This document shows, piece by piece, positions 32,001-39,658 of a stretch of DNA of 39,658 nucleotides. Each line of letters begins with the position of its first letter. The stretch's first letter is position 1. The DNA comes from Perkinsus olseni. Taxonomy: Eukaryota; Perkinsozoa; Perkinsida. The translations under genes were made by a program, and so were the position numbers. The notes beneath the pieces are model-generated. The model searched no databases. It worked only from the letters and a program-made list of their open reading frames with translations, and was not told where the DNA came from. The stretch covers positions 1-39,658 of the forward strand of contig JABANN010000319.1 in the NCBI GenBank assembly GCA_013115125.1. Direction: 5' to 3'.

Positions 32001-34248
32001 TCTCGATGGCTATTTAAACTTCCACGATAATCCAAAAAAGTGAAAAAAAGCTTGAATCAAGTTGATCACGAATTTTCATGGGGATATTTTTTATTGATAC
32101 TAAATTTCTTGCTATCATTTTCGTTTGCATAATCTCCCAAAATTAATATGGCGTGATGATCCTAGATACGTACTTTTTATAGTATGGATATACTATGAGT
32201 GTGATTGATATTTCCCACCGACGCTCAAGTACGCTATCAAATCTAATTCTGATAGAAAAAAGGTAAAATTGCTCAATAACAACACCAAGCGTCCAACTCA
32301 CCTTCATCAGTCGCAATCGTCGTGATTGGCTGAAAGCAGCATCCATCAACCCTCGACAGCCAACTGCCGAAGGAACCCTCCTTAATCTCTCGCCAAACTC
32401 TATCGCTGTCAAAACCGTCGAACAGTTGAACCAGACGGAATTTCGTGGCGCGTGACGATTTATTCACCTGACGAAAAACTAGACAATAACACAACTACAG
32501 TAGACATGCCGCACACGCTTCCAACGCCGAGCAGTAAAAAGCGCAGGCAAAAAAATCACAAAAATAATCCGAAACATACCACATTTTTCACATTTCCTTG
32601 TATTGATAGACTTTGCGCGTCCGTCTATCACATTTGTGAATAAACGAAAGTGTGGTACAGTTTCCTTAAGACGACAGAGCTTACAGCGATCTGACATCCA
32701 TGACCAGCGAACACTGGCTCCCACGCATCCAGCCTTTCAACGTCTTTCAGGGCAGCGGGATATTTGCTCTTCAGTCCATCTGGTAAAACGCTACGAATCT
32801 GGAAATCAAGTTATTTCGTATTCTCCCAGGATGCGAAGAAGATACCTTTTCGAGCTGACTCTCGCTGTTCGCTGTTGCCTCGTAACTCTGTCCATCGCTC
32901 GATGACAGACGCCGCTGTCTGTACTGATACTGAATACGGTATCTGAGAGAGACGAGGGTCAACCTAAGATACGCTAATTTTGTAACAGCTATCAACGACT
33001 TTCACCGCCTTCTTCCTAGATCGATCGGTAAAAAACAATTTTTTTTATTTTCTAAAGATGAATACCAATCGCCCCGAAATGAGCCTTCTGAGAAGCCAGG
33101 CTGATCGCGAAGCCCCGCGAAAAATGAGTGCATCGTCAAGCCAGTACCGGCGTTGGGCTATAAACCCACACACACAGGACGATGGCAGTGGTTGAACGGG
33201 CCTACGTTCTGTCGACAGAAATGATTGCTTGTTTGACTGCCCGGAACCACTCCTCGCACTCCTGCTCATCGTAGCTGCCAATGTGCAGGAACTCCAACTC
33301 TGACGGAGGCGGCCACGAGATGGGCTCCGATGGTGCTACGCCTGAGCGAAGGAAGTGCAAACCGAAAACTCGAAATCAGATTAGTCAACAAGTTGATGAT
33401 ATCACTGTGGTAATATCACACAAAGTATCGGTGGCATATTAACAGTAAAAATGAAAGATAAAAATATTACTATTACGATTGCGGTTTGTTTCGCCTTAGT
33501 GGGGCGATATTAGTAGGCAATATTGGCGATTGTAAATCTCTTGGTAGGGCGGCCCTACCAAGAACCTTACAAACACCAATACTGACAAAAACCACACGAC
33601 AGGAAAATTAGCCGCGCTGCGACGATACCCATTCCTCTTACCGTCATCAGAGTGTCCTCGAACTGGTGGCGGCCATCGGATGACAAATGACCACACCTCA
33701 CCATAGCCATCCTGAAAGAAATACGGCGGTGGTTACACACGAGAACTACCAACTCCCTTCTCTCCATGTCGAGTCCAAGTGTGCATCACCCAAGTGTGAA
33801 GACTCGCACAGACGATGCAGCTGTGTGTGAGTCAAAGTGTGACACGCACGGTCCGTGATTTCATAGTTCAACGCCGTCGCCAAATGCATTAGACTTCCGG
33901 TCAGGGTGCTAGGGAAATAAGGATGAGTTCCGCTTTGAAATTTTCAGTTCGCCCGACTGATGTTTTATGAAGCATACACAACTGACCAGGAGCACCTCAT
34001 GCAGCTTCAAAGGGGCGTAAACACCTTACAGTATATTATTTCCATAAATTTATCAGACACCAAAAAACATTACAAGCGTGGTTCGCTTCCCAAACCTCGA
34101 CGACAGACAGACGCCACTCACCTCTTCATTTTCTTTCGCCGTCCACATGCCTTCGACCGCAACTCTTCCCAGAAAGACGCTCTGGCGAGGTTGGTGATGT
34201 GCCGCTGTTGTGAATATCTTCAACATCGCCCCCTCTAGTGTGACATAC
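29013..34248 (-). CDS. PH / START-like / CRAL-TRIO lipid-binding protein
   Basis: Exons resolved with matching phases: 34248-34122, 33711-33642, 33341-33206, 32942-32846, 32798-32685, 32467-32302; then 31765-31608, 31276-31093, 31047-30931; then 30521-30400, 30116-29933, 29881-29752, 29402-29292, 29248-29115, 29067-29013. Two joins, near 31.9 and 30.7 kb, are unresolved. The first exons are a PH domain: YVTLEGAMLKIF, GEVWSFVIRW and the final helix ECEEWFRAVKQAI; its first strand lies further upstream. The middle has START-like spacing (FWSVEPLPNGRGSSVTCVVS), a weak call. The C-terminus is a CRAL-TRIO/Sec14 domain: CRRFLTASEWQVDAAF, TLAWR, YVRGRDKFGRPILVFRARL, ADRYPERIGSILVTN, SLSEETISKIH and PAFCGG, followed by the acidic tail ENDDLFSDDEEGIE. 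Such domains bind phosphoinositides and carry single lipids between membranes; a role in lipid transfer or phosphoinositide signalling is inferred. Confidence 0.85.
29068..29114 (+). other. CRAL-TRIO gene intron, 47 nt, antisense T-arm
   Basis: The plus strand reads AGTTTGATCCCGGCATCC, close to the antisense T-arm in the UFD2 intron at 19497-19539. Splicing removes an apparent stop and reveals the acidic C-terminal tail. Confidence 0.75.
29249..29291. repeat. 43-nt intron carrying ATCGATCACGTGATCGAT
   Basis: The perfect 18-bp palindrome (29266-29283) fills nearly half of the intron; flanking exons WNI and IRSSLSEETISK join exactly as in CRAL-TRIO domains. Confidence 0.9.
30117..30399. repeat. 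Intron with tRNA-like start and the ATCGAT palindrome
   Basis: The donor GTAGAGCA again resembles a tRNA D-arm; at the 3' end ATCGATCGCGTGATCGAT (30129-30146) lies 12 nt before the CAG acceptor. Confidence 0.8.
31048..31092. repeat. 45-nt intron carrying ATCGATCACGTGATCGAT
   Basis: Same palindrome (31056-31073), again just before TTTGTCAG; flanking exons are in phase 1. Confidence 0.9.
31766..31840 (+). other. Intron region with antisense tRNA T-arm
   Basis: The plus strand reads GATCCCTGGTTCGATTCCCAG, flanked by a GGTTC/GAACC fold. It abuts the acceptor of the exon starting at 31765. Confidence 0.8.
34072..34121 (+). other. PH-exon intron with antisense T-arm
   Basis: The plus strand reads GTGGTTCGCTTCCC, one base off the B-box consensus, starting some 30 nt behind the donor GTGAGT. 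Confidence 0.6.
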
Positions 34249-34456
34249 CTGAGGGAAGCTCATGCACCAGGCATGGACAAAAATAATTCATCATTTGTCG
34301 GTTGAAAAGATTTAAATTTCTTCTTGTCACTAACAGTCATCAGAGTTGATTACAGGAATGATGGGCATGAGTGAACCTCTCCCGTGATACCAATACCACA
34401 CTTTTCAAACTTCGCGAGAAACTGTGGACGGCCGTTGATAGGCGAATGAGCAGACA

Positions 34457-34747
34457 TTGCCAGATCAAATGCTCGCTATCATTAGTGATAACAAAAGTGT
34501 GAATGCATTGGTATATGGCAAAGAAAACCTGCCCAGGTCAATAAAGGCTCTTATGGCTTTGACGGCCGTCATGTTGAGGTTAGCCAGCAGTACCATAACG
34601 GTACCGACGATGGTTGGATCAACTAAAGCAGCAAAAACCTCCAAATCTTGACCTTCTTGCTCCCTATAGAAGCGTCGAGACCTTGAGCACGTAGTTGAAC
34701 CATCGACAATGACAGGTCTTTTTCACCCCGCCCAAAACAGCATAAAA
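34457..34747 (-). CDS. Candidate upstream exon, unknown
   Basis: A minus-strand frame reads FAALVDPTIVGTVMVLLANL and TAVKAIRAFIDLGRFSLPYT; a donor behind the AG of GGCAG would join in phase 2 to the PH exon at 34248. The plus strand is open over 34457-34651 too, with a less natural composition. It may be the 5' end of the PH/CRAL-TRIO gene or part of another gene. Confidence 0.3.
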
Positions 34748-34765
34748 CCACGGTGAAATAATTTG

Positions 34766-34790
34766 ACCGTGGATAATTATTATCCACGGT
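34766..34790. repeat. Perfect inverted repeat, 11-bp arms
   Basis: ACCGTGGATAA, three bases, TTATCCACGGT. Confidence 0.95.
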
Positions 34791-35669
34791 TAAAACGAGT
34801 ATCTTGTCTGCTCCGCGCGGCTCTTGAATCCCTGTTATCTTGCTGGAAGACTATTGTTCCTTCCTGAAGGGTGTATCCAGTACCACTTGGGACTTCCCAG
34901 AGTTCTGAGGGCCCTTCACCATAACGAGCAGGCAGTTCCTCTCCGACCCCTCCACACCCACCGGGTATGTAAATAATATAACTTTTAGGAAGAATTTGAT
35001 GAAGTTAGGCTCAGCTTGCGACCACTCGCTTAATTGTCACGAATGAGCTGGTACGACAGCTTAACGAAGGCCAATACTTGGAGACCAGGATATCATCAGT
35101 ACCGAGCGTAACCTCGACTACGAATCAGAGAAAATCCCCTTCGCGTACTGATGGTCTAAGCACATGAAATCCAAGCTTGTAACTGCAGCAATCGCCGAAC
35201 CATGATCATGAGTCACTGCATAGCACAGGGAGCCAGTACAGAAATCGACCAGAATCAGGCACAGCGTCAGGCTGACGGCGTCCGCTCAACTTCGCTCAAG
35301 ATCGCACCGGAGCCGGTGTGGGGTCTGCATCAAGTACCTCCCATACCCGTTGCATCCAAGGTACAGTCATCTCCATCATGGAGAGTCCATAGAATGCCTC
35401 GACTACAGCAAACCTCAGCGGGTAAGGTAGGCTGCCTGCCTCGCACCCCGACATCCACCCCTGCTCAGAAACTGAGCACAAACGGACTCTGATGTTAGTC
35501 CAATTCATTGGGAGTGTTCGAAGGACGATCCGCGAGTAAGGCATCATCCTCACCAACAGCGCACGCCTCAGCAGAGGCGCGCTCGCACTCTCCTATAGCT
35601 AACGCACCGGAGAACCTCTAATCCAGAGATACGGGCCGCCGGGTCGCCGCCGCCGCCGACCCAATACTA

Positions 35670-35907
35670 GTGCGGCGAGATGTATTATACATCCCGCTTC
35701 ACTAGGGTGCTTCGGCCCACCCTCCCTGACCACAAAGCTTTAGTTGTTCAGCAGACACACCTTGGTGTGGGTTGCGGGGCGACAGATGTCGCCTACCTCC
35801 AGATGTGCCCAACACCAGCCGACATGAGAAAAGAAGTTTTCCGCCTCTGGGCCCAATGGGCCCCAGTCAGCCTTCCTGAACAGGCTGTCAGTGTGGTGCA
35901 GTAGTAG
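35670..35907 (+). pseudogene. Coding-like remnant, possibly LINE endonuclease end
   Basis: The plus frame reads RVLRPTLPDHKALVVQQTHL, then MRKEVFRLWAQWAP. The PDHKALVV motif resembles the SDH-x-A-(L/V) end of exonuclease/endonuclease domains of non-LTR elements, but nothing else of the family is visible. Confidence 0.22.
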
Positions 35908-37799
35908 CCTCCATGCGAACTATTCCGATGGAACTCTCTCATCTATAAGCACATATATCCGTGAATACGAGAGAAGCGTTTCCCGCACCCTCTCTTATAC
36001 ATTGCGAGACGTGTTGTCCCCCGGTTTCAACCATGAGCGTGTCCATGGCTTTTTTACGCCTTATACTCGCACGGCATTTACGGAGCACACACAACTTTGC
36101 ACACCGCTTACAAGTATTCCAAGTGGAGTTTCCAACACTATTCGCAGCCCTGCGCGTTGAACCGCCCCTCGAGTGCGTAGTATTACCTCTCCAACCACTG
36201 AGTGAAGTAAGCACTACTTTGCTTCAGCAGATACCTAACCATCAACGGTCTACTAGCGATGCGCAAACTGTCTCGCCCGTGTCCCCATTAATGCACGCTT
36301 TGAGCAAACACAAGCCGAGATGAGGCGAAAGTCGAGGACTACGGGGCAATCCTAAGCTCGAATGGTACCAACCTACCCTTGCTTCCGGAACAGCGACAAA
36401 CCGAGGGATGTTTGTTTCCCGTCTGGTGCCTCCCCAAGGGAGGGATCTCTGGAAGGACGCAGCTCAGGAGAGGTAGAAGATAGCATCGCCTGAGAAAGCG
36501 AGAGGTGTCATAAAGTGCGACCAACAGTGACGAGAGTGTCCCTCGAAGGTTTCTCAACACGATGGATCTCCGATAATCAATAAAATGAAACGGTATCCAG
36601 CGCTCTAATTACATTATAATTTATAAAAATTTTATGCACATTTTGGTCGCATTTTTGACCAACGGTTGGTCACCAACCGCCCTCCCTATTCTCGAGCGGC
36701 TCTGGAATCGAGACTGCGGAAAGACTTGAAATCAAAACTCTCCATTGCGAGTCTTACCGCATCGCGAATAACTTCAATTCTCGTGAATTCTCTCGTGGTC
36801 GCTCGGAGCTGCGCATGAATCTTCGGGCCCTCCTTCTACAAGTTCGTCAAACTAGACACTCCTCATGTTACACGTGCCCCAAGAACTCTAATCCTACAGA
36901 CTTTTCTGAGCACAATTTATATATGTTAAGAACAACTCCTCCGTCCAGTTTTTACCTCTTCCGCCATCCTTTTAACATCCATGGGCGTCGGTGTCCCCGA
37001 AGAGGTCTGCGCCGGCCGGCTCGGCATCGTCACGGGAGTACTGCTGGCTGCATATAAATGACTGGGCACAGACATCGGTGGAACAGAACTGCTGAAGTTC
37101 ATCCATTCAGCAGCAGACGGGGCGGAAACAGCGGTAGAAATGACAGCAATATGAGTAGCATGCCGTCGCCCATAGTTCTCATGCGTGGTTGATACTAACC
37201 AACAGAAGTTCATACCGGGGACACTGATTCAGTGTCAGTGACACTGTACGATAATAAGAATCGTTGCGACGCTGCCCTTTGTACGCAGGAGTCACCGGGA
37301 GGCGTTATCGATGACTGACCCTCGTGCAACTCAACAGTGTCTTCTGCGATGGGAATATCCTCCCTGTCGGAGCGATAGTGACGAGAGACCGAATATCGAG
37401 AGCCCCTAAAGTCCGTGAGTATCACAACGTATGCCTGACAAAGCTATGCGGCCAAACACGGACTTCACAGCAAACATCACGAATAAGGATTGGTCCTGTC
37501 ACAGGAGATATCTTGCAATGAGGCGGGTCCTCGATCCTCCACTGTTTCTCAATGAGTCTAATAATAAGTAGTATGCAGGCGAAGAAAGAAAGGATCAACT
37601 GGCTGTATCACGAATCCTTCGTCGATCGTATCATAATACGACCGACTCTCTGGAACGCGTAACTATAACCAGATAACTGATCTGAGATCAGAATAATCGA
37701 AATCATTACAACACTGAGACAACATTCTAAACCATGGTAGCCCACAGATAAACGCCACTAAAAACCATACAAAGTCGTCACGACTAAATGACATCATAC

Positions 37800-37850
37800 G
37801 ATGTATGACCACGATGTATGACCATAGTATGACCACGTCATACTAAATGA
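37800..37850. repeat. Short direct and inverted TATGACCA repeats
   Basis: GTATGACCA occurs at least three times, alternating with the inverted word TCATAC. Confidence 0.75.
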
Positions 37851-37881
37851 CAGCGGCCTCTTCGTTCAACCACATGACGGT

Positions 37882-38340
37882 TCATGCACGACCCCCCTGA
37901 ACCGAAGCAGAGATGTTGGTAAGTCTCGTGAGGAGAACCGACCGTTCGTTCCTGTCATAATATACACGATAATCATCGTGTAAGATAACCTTTCCCTTGA
38001 TCCTCTCGAAGCTCGCGAAATCGTCCATCAAGAATCCACGCCCCGGACATAAGCTTCGCAGTTCAGCCATCATTCTCATGTAGTTCGGGGTCTTGAAATC
38101 GGTGATCACGTATTTGCCGGGCTGATGGGCCAACGGCTTGATTTGGAATCGTCCCACGGCTGCGGGTTTTGTCTCATCACATCCAACCACCATGTGCACG
38201 GAGGAGACGCCAGAACCAGGGACGAAGGTACAATCGACGGAGAGGTAGGGGGACGGAACCCTTCCCGCGAAGTTGCCGGCCGGCAAATACGCATCATTGA
38301 CGCTAATGAGAACTCCGATGACGAGGATCGCGGAAAGCAT
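37882..38340 (-). CDS. Small secreted protein, 152 aa
   Basis: Uninterrupted frame from the ATG at 38340 to the TGA at 37884-37882, no intron needed. Residues 1-18 form a signal peptide (hydrophobic AILVIGVLISV), followed by YLPAGNFAGRVP. The mature protein has cysteines in DCTFVPG, VVGCDE and RSLCPG, and alternating strands such as GRFQIKPLA and GKYVITDFK. The start just after the signal peptide, LPAGxFAGxVPxP, is of a type I recognise from Perkinsus secreted-protein families; their function is unknown. It is not evidently related to the two paralogs at the left end. Confidence 0.78.
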   Translation of the reverse strand: MLSAILVIGVLISVNDAYLPAGNFAGRVPSPYLSVDCTFVPGSGVSSVHMVVGCDETKPAAVGRFQIKPLAHQPGKYVITDFKTPNYMRMMAELRSLCPGRGFLMDDFASFERIKGKVILHDDYRVYYDRNERSVLLTRLTNISASVQGGRA

Positions 38341-39585
38341 GGATTGTGAAAAAGCCGTGTTTAGGGTGTGACCAGAGCTGAGGAAAAGGGTCCTGTCAAC
38401 TCATTGTCTGTCTGCAAATGATCCTGAGCCACTACAGGGCCTAGAGCCAATCCCTCATGCACTATACCGACAACACAGTAACGACTATAGGCTATGTAAC
38501 AGCTGACACTGGCTTCAGTACTACTCATCTGGTAGACTATCATCTCCGTAACTACCTTGACTGAATATCCGGAAGAAACTCCCTGCTGCATCGCACGCAT
38601 TTGTATTGGTTTGAAGACTCGCTACGCTCAAGCTATGTACTTGCGTGCCCTCAGCTTGGCTATACTCCGGAATTGCTAGACTTTCCGAAGTTTGCATCCA
38701 GTTTGCAGTTTCAACCTTCTTGACTTGAGCTTCGTTCTTCCTACGCCACTCTTATCTTCAAGCTCACCAACGGTTTGTGTTGTGCAACCAGTCCGAGTTC
38801 TACGATAATTGTCTGACTTCATCAGGCGCTCCGCACGTGCATGAGTATGCGTTCAAGGCTAGTCGGACTAGCCTAGTCCTCATGTTGAGCATTGGGTGTT
38901 CGATGTGACTCTTATAGTAAACTCAACTTGCGTTACGCACGCCATCGTACATAATTGCCGGTCTCAGTAGTTCTTGACAGTAACAGTTCCAAAGACGTCC
39001 GAATCATATTCAGCCAACACTGAGACTTCATTCTTCCTATTCTTCTTATGTTAACGCGTGCTACTAGCAATGAAAGTAATGCAAGTTACCACGTTTCGGC
39101 AACGAGTTGCAACACTCACGTTAGGCTAGCTTACGCTACAGAATCCCATTACCGATCAAGTACTCTTGAGTTCGGTTTCACTACTCTTTGAACCCCGTCT
39201 CGGATAGCCACGCGTTACTGAGTTATAATGCAGGAGCGGTGAGTCAGGGCTCAGAGAGGAAGAAAAACCTGTCTTGAGGGCACTTGAGCGATAATGTGAT
39301 CTATAGCGTGATCTGGGATTCCTCCATCTTGCACGCATACTCATACGTGCGAGTGCAAGGCAGAAGATGATGTTAGATGCTTATGCGAGACTAACCATAC
39401 GCAGTAGACCGCCTACTGCGTGAAGGCAATTGCAGCGATGAACGTCTGACAGCCGAGTAGGATCGTGCCGCTGCTGCGACATAGCGTATAGTGGTTCCAT
39501 GTAACGAGAGCCTCGTTACCAGAGAGTCCCCACGTCCCACGCGCCCGAAGGAATCCACTTCCACAGTTTTCGCTCATCAAAATTT
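38341..39585. other. Gene-poor right flank
   Basis: No gene seen. Hairpins: AGGCTAGTC/GACTAGCCT (38856-38874), an imperfect CTTGCAC/GTGCAAG pair (39329-39360) and CGCAGTAG/CTACTGCG (39400-39420). Confidence 0.45.
39400..39420. repeat. Inverted repeat, 8-bp arms
   Basis: CGCAGTAG, five bases, CTACTGCG. Confidence 0.9.
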
Positions 39586-39658
39586 AGAAGAAGAAGAAGA
39601 AGAAGAAGAAGAAGAAGAAGAAGAAGAAGAAGAAGAAGAAGAAGAAGAAGAAGAAGAA
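39586..39658. repeat. GAA trinucleotide microsatellite at window end
   Basis: At least 24 uninterrupted AGA/GAA units up to the last base. The window may end here because an assembly could not pass the tract. Confidence 0.97.

Larger units (their letters stand above)
34748..37881. other. Gene-poor region
   Basis: No gene I can support with confidence. It holds a perfect hairpin (34766-34790), a GCC-rich tract (about 35643-35661), one coding-like remnant (35670-35907), the GACCAAC/GTTGGTC palindrome near 36656-36670 and repeated GTATGACCA words (37800-37850). Confidence 0.45.

Overview
The window looks like nuclear DNA of an alveolate protist, most likely a Perkinsus-type organism. That is an inference from three things: small secreted proteins of a style I associate with Perkinsus multigene families, a TIR-like multi-pass membrane protein of alveolate type, and housekeeping genes cut into dozens of short exons by GT..AG introns of about 43-60 nt. 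No bacterial operons, rRNA or complete tRNA genes were seen. All genes I consider real lie on the minus strand.

Layout. Positions 1-7 kb hold two tandem paralogous secreted-protein genes (441-1234 and 2887-3698) and a single-exon TIR-like membrane protein (5204-6694). From 7.4 to 18 kb there are only coding-like remnants on the plus strand, including a Helitron-like Rep fragment (13143-14463) and a dispersed repeat present twice (12861-13040, 16462-16620). From 18 to 28.4 kb lies a ubiquitin-chain elongation factor E4 (UFD2/UBE4) with a C-terminal U-box; 30 consecutive exons join in phase to 889 codons plus a stop. From 29.0 to at least 34.2 kb lies a lipid-binding protein with a PH domain, a possible START-like middle and a C-terminal CRAL-TRIO (Sec14) domain. 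From 34.8 to 39.7 kb the DNA is again gene-poor, apart from one intronless 152-aa secreted protein (37882-38340), and the window ends inside a GAA microsatellite.

Two patterns stand out. First, at least ten introns of the two large neighbouring genes carry the 3' half of a tRNA (T-arm/B-box, GGTTCGAATCC type), in both orientations, often directly behind the 5' splice site or about 22-27 nt before the 3' splice site. They look like tRNA-derived introners or SINE remnants that became introns. A second set of introns in the CRAL-TRIO gene shares the palindrome ATCGATCACGTGATCGAT. Second, the non-coding DNA is full of short, nearly perfect inverted repeats (arms 8-24 bp, spacers 0-9 bp), each with its own sequence. 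One sits in the signal-peptide region of the first secreted paralog and brings an in-frame stop. They look like recent local fold-back duplications rather than copies of one element.
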